Below, in pieces: positions 27,203 to 35,024 of a DNA stretch of 64,000 bases. The notes beneath the pieces are model-generated. The model was given only the letters and a program-made list of their open reading frames with translations. It did no database searches and was not told where the DNA came from. The position numbers were made by a program, and so were the translations under genes. The stretch is from the NCBI GenBank assembly GCA_003054665.1, contig QAYY01000015.1, positions 1 through 64,000 of the forward strand. The letters run 5' to 3'. This DNA is from Opitutaceae bacterium EW11 (GTDB taxonomy: Bacteria > Verrucomicrobiota > Verrucomicrobiia > Opitutales > Opitutaceae). Every line of letters starts with the position of its first letter. Within the stretch, counting starts at the first letter, position 1.

Positions 27203-30200
27203 ATGCAACGAGCATCTCTTCCTGGATTTCTCCCCGGGCTCCTCCTCGCCGCAGCCTTGGTGCTCCCAGCCGCGGCGCAGTCTTCGTCCCCCAACGAACC
27301 TGCCGTGGTGGCAACAAGCACGCCACCACCGATAACACCAACGCAGCAGGACCTGGCGGGAAACAGTTCAGATGGGAAAATTGGTGACGTCTGGCTCGAC
27401 GACGCTCAGACCGTCGCGCGCAAAGCGGCCACAATCTCCGCGGCTCACGACGAGGAAGAGAGCCAAACCGCGCTAAAGTGGGAAACGTTGGGTGCGGACG
27501 TTGTCGCGAACGTCAAAAAGTGCGTAACCATCTTCTGTTACGATTCAAACGGAGCGCCGGCAGGATGGCTCCGCACCTGGGCACTTCCCGTGGTCGCAAT
27601 AATGTCCCTCTGGTGGATTGCTCAATGGTGTGGATACATCAGCAGGGGCCAGGTCGCAGAGCCCATGCGTGCGGCAGGATTTCTCCTCCTGAACGCGTTT
27701 TTGGTGGGGATCTTTGCCACGAAGCTTTTTGTGATGATGGAGGGGTTCGAAAGCATCTCGAAGTCTATCGAGCGGGAGACCGCGGAAGAGCTCTCCGGCA
27801 TCGCAAAAACATACGCCGGCACGACGGCGCCGGCGCAGTTTTTCGAGAATTGGCACAAAGCGAAAACTCCGAAGTTTAACATCGACCCGGCCGTCATGAA
27901 CGTCATCGCGACGCGCTCACCGGAGACATGCGGGATCGAGTGGACCAGTGAAAATCTCGCGTGGTACACCTCAAAGATGACGTCAGTTCCACCGCTGGTG
28001 CCAATTGTTGCGAGTGGGAAAACCTACATCGGCTGGGCGCTCCCGACGGGGATCGATTTCGACTCTGTATCCGGTCGGCGCTTTGCGGCGTCAGGTGAGG
28101 TCCCCAGTGACACAGCCGTTTTCTTGACTGGCCGAACTGAGTCCGACCCGAGCGGCAATCAATACGTGAAGGGCACACGCCTGCTCTCGCGCCCAACTAC
28201 CCCTAACAACGCGGTAGTCGCGGGCTGGCCTTACGTCGAATTCCGCCAGCGCATCGCTGACGGTAGAATGCACGTCCCGCGGACTATCGGGCGTGACGAC
28301 GATGTTCAGCACAACTGGCGACCTTCCCCTGCGCTCTCCGTGCTTCTTCCGGGGTTCGCAGCGCTTCACCTGCCGGTTGGAATTGAAACAAAGGCCAACC
28401 GCGTTGACGCGCTAATGTCCGCGAATGCCCTGGTGCAATCTGCGGTCGGGCTTACAGCCACAAGCGCAAAGGACGGGGGAGCTCCAGGCGGAATAACGAC
28501 GCGATACGTCGTTGACGCCATTTTGTTGGTTCTGACGTATGTCGCCTGCTGGTGGGGCGCCTGGGGGGCCGCGGCGTTGAATTTGTTTGCCCATATCGCG
28601 TACTGGGTCGCTGCGCCATTTGTCGCGATGAGCGTTCCTTTTTTGCTCAGCCCCGACGCCAAGTGGCGAGGACTTTTCTGGAGCCAAATCAAGAATCTCC
28701 TGATGGGACTCACTCTCCCGATCATTTCCACAATCGTGTGCCCCCTAGTCTGGATTATGGTATTCAACCCGTTGTTACAGAAATTTATCGCGGGGCCGGG
28801 CCTGATGAATAGCGGCATCGCGATCATCCTCGCATTTCTGTACCCGATTGTTGTTTGGGTCACGTCCCTCGCCGCCATGAAGAGCCTCTTTTCTGGCAGT
28901 AGTTTCGCCGGAAAGCTTCTTCAGGACGGCCTTAGCATCGCAAAGTCTGCCGTGACCATCGGTGCGGCCGTCGCCACCGGAGGCATAGCCGGTGCCGCTG
29001 GTGCGGCAGTGGCGGCAGGAGGGAAAGCCTCCCTCGGGCAATCAATGGGTGGTGCGCTCCGGGGTATGGGCGGAACCTTGCTGGAGGGTATGACGGGCGG
29101 GGCAGGCGGCTCGACTCTGAGCCAGCTTGGGCGCGGGGCTTCGGAGGTGCTCTCGCTCGCACGCAACGGCGCAAAGGGCAACACAGCCGCCGGAGCCGCT
29201 TCGCCGGGCGGCACGTTGGCGCGACAACCCGCTGCGACTCAGGGGGCGCCAACGTCTGTTCCTGCACCAGCGCCTCTCGAGACCCTTGGCGAAGCTGTCG
29301 AGGCCGCTGGCCAAGCGGGCGCACCAACACGTATGACACGGGCCAATACACCCCCGGTAAATGCAGTCGGTGCATTCGCCGGAACCGTAGCACAAACCGC
29401 CAGCGCTGCCGCAGCGGCGATGCCCGCGCAGTCCCAGGCGGCAGCGGCACGCCGCCACGTGGGCGGCGAAGAGTGGGTCCGGGCAAATGACCGGCCAGGT
29501 TCTGACCCGAACTATGGTAAGATTATCGCGCACAATGGCGACGGCACCGCCACCGTCCGCTTCGAATCTGAGCCCGACGAAAACGGTGAGACGAGCGTGG
29601 CCAAGGTACGAATCCCTTACGAAAAGCTCTCCACTCAATCGGGCGAAACTCTCGCAAATGACGGCACCGTTTCAGCCGCTTCGAGTAGTGCCCCGTCGAC
29701 GACACGTGGTGCGGCAAGTCCAGGTGCCTCCGCCACACTCTCACGAGGCGCGGCCGCACAGGCAGCAACGCCGCAGGATCGGATTACTGAGGTCAAGGCA
29801 CATGCCGGCGAAGCCGCTGCGGGCGCCATAGGCGACCTCAAAGACAGCGCCTCTCTCGAGCATCTCGACGGTCTCGGAAAAAGCGCCCCCGAGCTTCGCT
29901 CAAGCAGCAACGGCGGCGCGAAGAAGACCGCCACGGCGAAGACGACTTCAAAGCAGCAAGGTCAAGTCACGAACGCAGTCGCGACAGAGGTCAGCTCGAA
30001 AACGGAAGCCGGCAAGGTCACCACGACCAGCACTGGCGAAGCGCCCGCACCGGACGCCGACAAAGCCGCACCGGCGAAACCAGCGAACGCGAAGGTGCAG
30101 GGTGAAGCCGCGACGCAAAAAACGGACGTGACCCACCCGGTAAACCAGGCCGTAACGCACAAGTTCGCCGGTGGCGCGACTTCAAGCACCACGGAAGCGC

Positions 30201-30376
30201 AACCGGCGGCGGCAGTGGACACGTCTGCGCCAAGCTTGGCGGACGTGAAGGTCCAGGGAAAAGCGGCGACGCAAAACGTCACCGTAGCACACGACGCGAA
30301 GCAGAACGTACGGCGCAAATTCCGCCCGAGGGCGTCTGCTGACATGGAACCGCCGATGCCGCCACCTGCGGTGTAA
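27203..30376 (+). CDS. Large polytopic transfer-like membrane protein (DotA/TraY- or TrbL/VirB6-like)
   Basis: The 1057-aa protein has a signal peptide (1-26), two TM helices (about 123-145 and 158-180), an extracytoplasmic loop of about 250 residues, and four to five TM helices (432-565) with VDAILLVLTYVACWWGAWG and LMGLTLPIISTIVCPLVWI. A Gly/Ala-rich VirB6/TrbL-like tail and a long low-complexity Ala/Pro/Thr region (590-1057) follow. The tail contains two copies of a roughly 27-residue repeat starting KVQG (residues 964 and 1016). The layout fits DotA/TraY or TrbL inner-membrane channel proteins of type IV systems, but no partner ATPase is in the window. Confidence 0.6.
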   Translation: MQRASLPGFLPGLLLAAALVLPAAAQSSSPNEPAVVATSTPPPITPTQQDLAGNSSDGKIGDVWLDDAQTVARKAATISAAHDEEESQTALKWETLGADVVANVKKCVTIFCYDSNGAPAGWLRTWALPVVAIMSLWWIAQWCGYISRGQVAEPMRAAGFLLLNAFLVGIFATKLFVMMEGFESISKSIERETAEELSGIAKTYAGTTAPAQFFENWHKAKTPKFNIDPAVMNVIATRSPETCGIEWTSENLAWYTSKMTSVPPLVPIVASGKTYIGWALPTGIDFDSVSGRRFAASGEVPSDTAVFLTGRTESDPSGNQYVKGTRLLSRPTTPNNAVVAGWPYVEFRQRIADGRMHVPRTIGRDDDVQHNWRPSPALSVLLPGFAALHLPVGIETKANRVDALMSANALVQSAVGLTATSAKDGGAPGGITTRYVVDAILLVLTYVACWWGAWGAAALNLFAHIAYWVAAPFVAMSVPFLLSPDAKWRGLFWSQIKNLLMGLTLPIISTIVCPLVWIMVFNPLLQKFIAGPGLMNSGIAIILAFLYPIVVWVTSLAAMKSLFSGSSFAGKLLQDGLSIAKSAVTIGAAVATGGIAGAAGAAVAAGGKASLGQSMGGALRGMGGTLLEGMTGGAGGSTLSQLGRGASEVLSLARNGAKGNTAAGAASPGGTLARQPAATQGAPTSVPAPAPLETLGEAVEAAGQAGAPTRMTRANTPPVNAVGAFAGTVAQTASAAAAAMPAQSQAAAARRHVGGEEWVRANDRPGSDPNYGKIIAHNGDGTATVRFESEPDENGETSVAKVRIPYEKLSTQSGETLANDGTVSAASSSAPSTTRGAASPGASATLSRGAAAQAATPQDRITEVKAHAGEAAAGAIGDLKDSASLEHLDGLGKSAPELRSSSNGGAKKTATAKTTSKQQGQVTNAVATEVSSKTEAGKVTTTSTGEAPAPDADKAAPAKPANAKVQGEAATQKTDVTHPVNQAVTHKFAGGATSSTTEAQPAAAVDTSAPSLADVKVQGKAATQNVTVAHDAKQNVRRKFRPRASADMEPPMPPPAV

Positions 30377-30380
30377 CCAC

Positions 30381-30701
30381 GTGGGAACTACAACGAGACA
30401 TCAAACGACCTCCCTTATTCTTGATCGCTACCACGATGCCACGGACGTCCGCGCGGCGGACGATGGTCGCTCACCACTCATTCTGATCGGCATAGCCGAT
30501 CAGATTCTCATAGTGGGCACTGCCGAGGCGCCCACTGCTGCGCTGCTCCACCAGGCGGCATCGCTCGCACAACGCTACGAAGCCGCCGAGGTAGACCTTT
30601 GGTGCGACTACCGTGCAGGCCTACTCGATGAGCTCGCAATGCTCGCCGGCAAGCTGCGCGTGAGCCTGCGGTGCTTCGATGAGCTGGAGGGCGCCGCATG
30701 A
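30381..30701 (+). CDS. Small hypothetical protein
   Basis: The 106-aa frame begins at GTG 30381, 4 bp after the large membrane protein, and ends in a 4-bp ATGA overlap with the next gene, indicating translational coupling. The product is a compact alpha/beta protein (LILIGIADQILIVGTAEAPTAALLHQAASLAQRYEAAEVDLW) with no family I recognise. The exact start is uncertain. Confidence 0.6.
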   Translation: MGTTTRHQTTSLILDRYHDATDVRAADDGRSPLILIGIADQILIVGTAEAPTAALLHQAASLAQRYEAAEVDLWCDYRAGLLDELAMLAGKLRVSLRCFDELEGAA

Positions 30702-31000
30702 AACCCACGAAGAAACCAACCTGCGCCAAGGCTGGCGCTCCGCTGAGTGAGCCCAACGAAGGGCGCAGGGTGTTTTTCCCCTCTGCGCGCGTGCGCGTGA
30801 AGACGCGAGCGGCTTTTGCGCGGCTCGCGAAGACTCGCAGAAAATCACTCGGACGAATTCTCGACGAAATTGCTGACCAACTCGGCTCCTCTGACCTGGC
30901 GCTTTCTCCGACGCCACTTGCCGTCCCCGGAGCCACATCAGCGGACAGCGTACTTCAGAAATCCAGGGCTGATACCAGCGAAGGCGCGACGAACGCTTGA
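30698..31000 (+). CDS. Small basic protein, ribbon-helix-helix-like
   Basis: The 100-aa protein has a basic N terminus and a segment RVFFPSARVRVKTRAAFARLAKTRRKSLGRILDEIADQL. That is the length and pattern of a ribbon-helix-helix DNA-binding unit (beta strand, then two helices). The C-terminal 30 residues are disordered. It overlaps the preceding gene by 4 bp. It may be a relaxosome or regulatory protein, but this is inferred only from the fold pattern. Confidence 0.55.
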   Translation: MKPTKKPTCAKAGAPLSEPNEGRRVFFPSARVRVKTRAAFARLAKTRRKSLGRILDEIADQLGSSDLALSPTPLAVPGATSADSVLQKSRADTSEGATNA

Positions 31001-31025
31001 TGGCGTCTCCTCCGGAAAGAAAACC

Positions 31026-31172
31026 ATGCAAGCGATCATCTTCCTTCTTCGGTTCTATCTCAAACCTTGGTTCTTCCTCCTCGGTCTCGCGCTGCGCGTT
31101 CTTGGCTGGCTCCTCGGCGCGCTCTGGCTCGGCGGGCGCGCCCTCGCAGGAGCCTTTCGGAAAACTTCTTAG
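31026..31172 (+). CDS. Small membrane protein, 48 aa
   Basis: The product starting MQAIIFLLRFYLKPWFFLLG is almost entirely one long hydrophobic hairpin (LALRVLGWLLGALWLGGRAL) with a basic end. The ATG at 31026 follows the RHH-like gene by 25 bp. The stop is 1 bp before the next ATG, so this is part of a tightly packed run. Function unknown. Confidence 0.55.
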   Translation: MQAIIFLLRFYLKPWFFLLGLALRVLGWLLGALWLGGRALAGAFRKTS

Positions 31173-31173
31173 C

Positions 31174-31302
31174 ATGAACCGTCTCGAAATTCTCCTCATC
31201 AAGAAGTCCAAGGCCGGGAAAGTCTACGCGAGGGTCAAGGTAGTGCCGCGCCGCGGCCTCCACCTCGTGCCGCTCGGCATCCGACTGATGCCGCAACGGT
31301 GA
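31174..31302 (+). CDS. Very small basic protein, 42 aa
   Basis: The frame starting MNRLEILLIKKSKAGKVYAR begins 1 bp after the preceding stop and ends 11 bp before a strong terminator, so it closes this operon. It is basic and beta-like, with no known family. Repeat copy B (31235-31264) lies inside it, encoding VKVVPRRGLHLV; the other two copies of that repeat are not in a similar reading frame. Confidence 0.45.
   Translation: MNRLEILLIKKSKAGKVYARVKVVPRRGLHLVPLGIRLMPQR
31235..31264. repeat. Element repeat, copy B
   Basis: CAAGGTAGTGC and GCCTCCACCT are separated by 9 nt, matching copies A and C. This copy overlaps the small gene ending at 31302. Confidence 0.6.
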
Positions 31303-31313
31303 CTCCTCGCGCG

Positions 31314-31342
31314 AGCCGCTCCCTGAAAGGAGCGGCTTTTTT
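31314..31342 (+). terminator. Rho-independent terminator
   Basis: A 9-bp perfect stem AGCCGCTCC / GGAGCGGCT with loop CTGAAA is followed by a T-run. It closes the operon running from 25715 or 27203. Confidence 0.85.
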
Positions 31343-31364
31343 GCGTCCTATAGGGCGGACGGAC

Positions 31365-31386
31365 GGCGGACGGAAGATTCTTTGAA
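31365..31386 (+). promoter_or_regulatory. Shared upstream motif, copy 1
   Basis: GGCGGACGG is followed after 3 nt by ATTCTTT and GAA. A near-identical arrangement occurs at 44087-44108 upstream of the gene at 44200 (4-nt spacer). Both precede the first gene of a small-gene group in the element. Confidence 0.4.
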
Positions 31387-31426
31387 AAACCCCTTGTATA
31401 AGTCGCCAGAAAAACGAGGTACTCGC

Positions 31427-31867
31427 ATGCAAGAAATAGCCCAGCTGCCCACTCTCGAAGAGTACCTCGATGACCTCCAGAAGCGTGCGAAAACTCGCAC
31501 GCTGAACCCGGAGATGCTCGCCGGAATCCGGTCACTCGCAGAGCGCGTCATGGACGGATCTGTCCTCGATCCCGTGGGCCACCCAGTTGGCGCCCTGTTT
31601 TTCGAGCCCCTCGGTTTTACGCAGCCAGTGCCCGAAGAGGCGCGAGCGGGTTTTATCGTCGAAGCGATTTGGCACGTAGACTTCGCATACGACCACGGCC
31701 GCAAATCCAACGCCCAGAGCACGAATGCGACTCTCCGGCGCGTCCACGGCGGCTGGAGAATCAATCCACGACGTGAGCCTTGCGCCCGCAACCAAGCATA
31801 CCTAAGCGGCCTGCGAGTGATCCTCCGTCACGAGGCCAGCGCCACCCAGGGGGTCTACATCAGATGA
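31427..31867 (+). CDS. Hypothetical protein
   Basis: The 146-aa protein is mixed alpha/beta (LPTLEEYLDDLQKRAKTRT near the start; FIVEAIWHVDFAYDHGRKSN centrally) with no recognised family. The ATG at 31427 has CGAGGT upstream. An earlier in-frame TTG at 31382 is less likely because it overlaps the shared upstream motif. It overlaps the next gene by 4 bp (ATGA). Confidence 0.6.
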   Translation: MQEIAQLPTLEEYLDDLQKRAKTRTLNPEMLAGIRSLAERVMDGSVLDPVGHPVGALFFEPLGFTQPVPEEARAGFIVEAIWHVDFAYDHGRKSNAQSTNATLRRVHGGWRINPRREPCARNQAYLSGLRVILRHEASATQGVYIR

Positions 31868-32136
31868 GCTCAATCTCAAAACCACGCGGGGGCGCACGGC
31901 CCGGCGCGGGCAGGCCGCGCTTCGATGAAGACCACCGCCGCGTGAATTTCCCAGGCCCCACGGTGGCCCCGCAAACCGTCGCGGCATTCCGGGCTGAGGC
32001 AAAGCGCCGATCGACGTCAATGGGCCTCCTGCTCGACGAGCTCGCATCGAACTTCCCCAAGCCGCTCTCCAGCGGTGCGTCCGCTCCGCGGCCAGCTGGC
32101 ACCTCGGGGAGCCCCACCAACCACTCACGCAAATGA
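31864..32136 (+). CDS. Small GARPGAGRP-motif protein
   Basis: The 90-aa protein begins with the AT-hook-like GGARPGAGRPRFD motif. A beta strand and helices resembling a ribbon-helix-helix unit follow (VNFPGPTVAPQTVAAFRAEAKRRSTSMGLLLDELAS). Proteins with this start are common small DNA-binding proteins of mobile elements. It overlaps both neighbours by ATGA. Confidence 0.6.
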   Translation: MSSISKPRGGARPGAGRPRFDEDHRRVNFPGPTVAPQTVAAFRAEAKRRSTSMGLLLDELASNFPKPLSSGASAPRPAGTSGSPTNHSRK

Positions 32137-32429
32137 AGACCCTCATCAGCATCCTCCCACGAACGAAACGCGAAGTCACCGCCGCGCGTGCCGCTGCAAA
32201 GCAGTACCGCGCCGAAGAACCCGATCTAGCCGGAAGCGGCTTCGTCGTTGTTTTCGATGGCCAGGTCTGCGGCTGGACCCGCGACCTCGCGACCCCAAGT
32301 GCACGCCGCCCGGGCTGCTACGCCGTCGGGACCGACGGCACAGTCCATCGCGCCGAAGGCGGGGACCAGCAGAGCGGCGCGAGACAGTGGGTCCAAGTGT
32401 GGCCCCTGAAACAAACAACAAGCAGCTAA
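32133..32429 (+). CDS. Hypothetical protein
   Basis: The 98-aa protein has a helical start (TKREVTAARAAAKQYRAEEP) followed by a beta-rich part (FVVVFDGQVCGWTRDLATPSARRPGCYAV). No family is recognised. It is translationally coupled to the upstream gene through a 4-bp overlap and is the last gene of this three-gene group. Confidence 0.6.
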   Translation: MKTLISILPRTKREVTAARAAAKQYRAEEPDLAGSGFVVVFDGQVCGWTRDLATPSARRPGCYAVGTDGTVHRAEGGDQQSGARQWVQVWPLKQTTSS

Positions 32430-32466
32430 GCGAGCCTCGAGTTGATGTCTTCATTGTACCACACGC

Positions 32467-32492
32467 GCAAGGTAGTGCCTCCAGCCTCCACC
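32467..32492. repeat. Element repeat, copy C
   Basis: CAAGGTAGTGC and GCCTCCACCT are separated by 5 nt, in an intergenic region. Shortly after it comes a 9-bp perfect hairpin GCGCTGAGC / GCTCAGCGC with a 5-nt loop (about 32517-32539). Confidence 0.6.
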
Positions 32493-32713
32493 TTTCCCGG
32501 CTGCGCTTCCCCCTTGCGCTGAGCTCTGGGCTCAGCGCGCGGCGCTACGCCGGTGCCAGCGTGTGTTCCATTGCGAGCATGAACTCGAAAATCTCATTCA
32601 TTCTTTCCCGCTGCGAACGCAGCGAATCACTTCAGCAGAGCGCCCACCTGGTTTCCACCCAGGCTCCTTCCGGGCGCGCTGCTCGGATCAGTCTCACTCA
32701 GAATTTCTCCAGC

Positions 32714-33238
32714 ATGAAAACTTTCAGATTCATCCCCACCTTCGCCGCCATCGCGGCCCTGGGTCTTTCCTCGGGCTGCGTGAGCAGCCACATTTCTTCG
32801 AGCAAGCAAATCGCCCCGGCAATCAGCGAAAACGTTCCCGCGAACACACTGCGCGCTCCGGTGAGCGTCCGCGTCACGTTCGCCAACGCGAAAGACGAAG
32901 ACCTCCGCGGTGACATCGAAGAAGCGCTCAGCAAGTCGCTGCGTAGTGCGAACGTTGCTACAAGCGAAGGCGGCAGCGTCATTGAGGTGCGAGTCGAGAA
33001 CTTCCGCCGACTGAGTTCGATGAAGAAATTCCTGCTTCGCGAATTCTCGGGCACGTCCCACTTCGATCTGACGATCACCTTCCCGACCGGTGAAACGATC
33101 CAACAGCACGGCACGGCCGGTGCCAACGCCGTGACCTTCTGGGGTCAGAACACGGGCACATCGATCAAGCTCATCGGCGAGACCGTCGCCACCGAAGTCG
33201 GCAAGCGCCTCTCGCAAACCTCCTTCGCGGCCCGCTGA
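32714..33238 (+). CDS. Putative lipoprotein
   Basis: The 174-aa protein has a lipoprotein signal (FIPTFAAIAALGLSSGC, lipobox LSSGC) and a mature domain rich in beta strands and a helix (SVRVTFANAKDEDLRGDIEEALSKSL). The pattern resembles small envelope lipoproteins that measure or assemble complexes, but no family is certain. It is a single gene between a non-coding stretch and a strong terminator. The ATG at 32714 starts directly at the signal peptide; the long upstream frame is not coding. Confidence 0.75.
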   Translation: MKTFRFIPTFAAIAALGLSSGCVSSHISSSKQIAPAISENVPANTLRAPVSVRVTFANAKDEDLRGDIEEALSKSLRSANVATSEGGSVIEVRVENFRRLSSMKKFLLREFSGTSHFDLTITFPTGETIQQHGTAGANAVTFWGQNTGTSIKLIGETVATEVGKRLSQTSFAAR

Positions 33239-33287
33239 GGGCCGCTTCCGCTGCGAAAACCTGGCTGTACCAGCGCCAGGTACTAGA

Positions 33288-33320
33288 AAGCCCGGTCCCA
33301 AGTGGGACCGGGCTTTTTTT
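33288..33320 (+). terminator. Rho-independent terminator (possibly bidirectional)
   Basis: A 12-bp perfect stem AAGCCCGGTCCC / GGGACCGGGCTT with a 4-nt loop is followed by seven T residues. It sits between the convergent lipoprotein gene and the end of the leftward exported-protein operon, so it may serve both. Confidence 0.9.
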
Positions 33321-33343
33321 ATGCACGCAGCTCCAGAACAGAA

Positions 33344-35020
33344 TCACCACATGCCGCCCCAATCGCTCTGGACGAACGCAACATCCCTCGCGACCACCTT
33401 TAGCCCATAGCGTTGCTGTTGGCTCTTGGGGTACGCGCTCACTGGGGTCATTCCGGGCACGTACGAAACAGAGCCACGGATGAGCACAGGGGCTCTCGTT
33501 GAAATCACCGCGACGCGTTGCGAGACTAGTCGGTACGTGCCGTCGGGGTGCGGTTCCAAAGAGAACGTCGCACCCGAGTGAATAACCAACGGTAAGTCAC
33601 CACTGTAGCCCAGGAGGAGCTGCCCCTCCGGGCCGATGCTCGAAGCGATCAGGGCAAGGTCCAATGTCGTGAAGCGGCCGAGCCCAGGGACTTCAACAGA
33701 TGAGACCGGTGAAGTGCCGTGGCCGAGCTCCGACAGGTCGCGGGAGCCGTGACACGGACCCGATTGGGTGAAGCGGTATAGACACTTTGCATACAGACCA
33801 CCGTATTGCGTGAGGCCTGCGGCCTCGGTTTCCTCAGAGAACAATGCCTCCATTTGCGGGATGAGGAGAACAGGGCGGCTCGTGTCCACTATGCGCTCGA
33901 ATCTGGGAGCCGCCTCTCGCAGTCCACCTACGGGCACGAACTGCGGCCTTTTCCCCGATGGCAGCACGGTCGTCAACTGGCCACCGAGATCCACGAGCCC
34001 GAGCACCTCGAGTGGAAAAGAACGGAGGATCGTTTGGGCGTGGAAACTCGCGCGGCCCTCCGCTCCGGGATCAACCCCATACCCATCTGTGCGCCGAATC
34101 TCGGTACGCGACGATTGGCCAAAGGGGATGGCTTGGTAGAACAGTGGCCAAGTTCCACTGGAGAGGAAGTCGTCTTTGAGGAATCCTCCTGCGCCATCGC
34201 CGCGGTCCCGTTCCCGTCTCGAGACCTCCCACACGATGGAATCGTCGCCGAGCTGCACGATTCGTGACAGCCGCTCTTCTCCCTCGGCTCCAGAAGCGGA
34301 AGGTTGAATCGCGAAAGCCCTTTGCTCTGCATCGCGCGCTGCGCTTTTCTGCCCAGAAACGGTCTCAACCGTCTCAAAGCGCCGACGGGGAATGTAAACG
34401 CGCGTCTTGCTGTCATCGACGAGTCCGTCGCGGTTGCCTTCGAATTCACGAACGCCTCCGCTGAAATCGCCAACGAACCATTGCGCCTCCGCTTCAGCGG
34501 GCGAAAGCCCATTGATGCCCACAGAGGCGGCGCCGGTGGGCTCAGGAAAGTACCACCGCTCCTGCACCTGATGCTCTGATGTACCTCCGGAATTGCCCTC
34601 GCTGATCGCGTTCGGCGGCAGCACGAAGCCGCCGTCGGAAACCACATCGAGGAGCTTCCGGCGTTCCTGGGCTCGCTGATCAGGAGTATCTGCCCAGACG
34701 GGATCAGAAGGGTCGCCGTGGGTGGGCGGCTCGGGGTCTGTGACTGGATCGAGTTGGCGGTACAGGTGGCCGTCGCTGAAAAGGAGTGTTTCGCCATCCG
34801 AAGAGACGGCAACAGCGTCGTCTGGGAATTGCTGCACCGGCTGGCCGTTTTCGCTGAGCACGACCCGGGAATTCGGATCAATCGCGGTGAAACCCTGCGG
34901 GATTTCGCCGACAGGGTAACTCGTCTCTGGCGAGACCTGCTGAAATTTCAGTGCCGCTGTCTGCGCGTGCAGCGAGCACGCACAGAGGGCACCAAGGAGG
35001 AGAAGCGTGGATCGTTTCAT
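33344..35020 (-). CDS. Exported hypothetical protein, last gene of envelope operon
   Basis: The 558-aa protein has a signal peptide (RSTLLLLGALCACSLHAQ) and a Pro/Asp-rich region. A long beta-rich body follows with no family I recognise (IPQGFTAIDPNSRVVLSENG; VPGLGRFTTLDLALIASSIG). The ATG at 35020 is supported by GAGGA about 10 nt upstream. Its start lies 4 bp past the stop of the upstream Cys-rich gene, so the two are in one operon. All four genes of the operon encode exported proteins. A surface or mating-pair role is plausible but unproven. Confidence 0.7.
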   Translation of the reverse strand: MKRSTLLLLGALCACSLHAQTAALKFQQVSPETSYPVGEIPQGFTAIDPNSRVVLSENGQPVQQFPDDAVAVSSDGETLLFSDGHLYRQLDPVTDPEPPTHGDPSDPVWADTPDQRAQERRKLLDVVSDGGFVLPPNAISEGNSGGTSEHQVQERWYFPEPTGAASVGINGLSPAEAEAQWFVGDFSGGVREFEGNRDGLVDDSKTRVYIPRRRFETVETVSGQKSAARDAEQRAFAIQPSASGAEGEERLSRIVQLGDDSIVWEVSRRERDRGDGAGGFLKDDFLSSGTWPLFYQAIPFGQSSRTEIRRTDGYGVDPGAEGRASFHAQTILRSFPLEVLGLVDLGGQLTTVLPSGKRPQFVPVGGLREAAPRFERIVDTSRPVLLIPQMEALFSEETEAAGLTQYGGLYAKCLYRFTQSGPCHGSRDLSELGHGTSPVSSVEVPGLGRFTTLDLALIASSIGPEGQLLLGYSGDLPLVIHSGATFSLEPHPDGTYRLVSQRVAVISTRAPVLIRGSVSYVPGMTPVSAYPKSQQQRYGLKVVARDVAFVQSDWGGMW

Positions 35021-35024
35021 TTTG

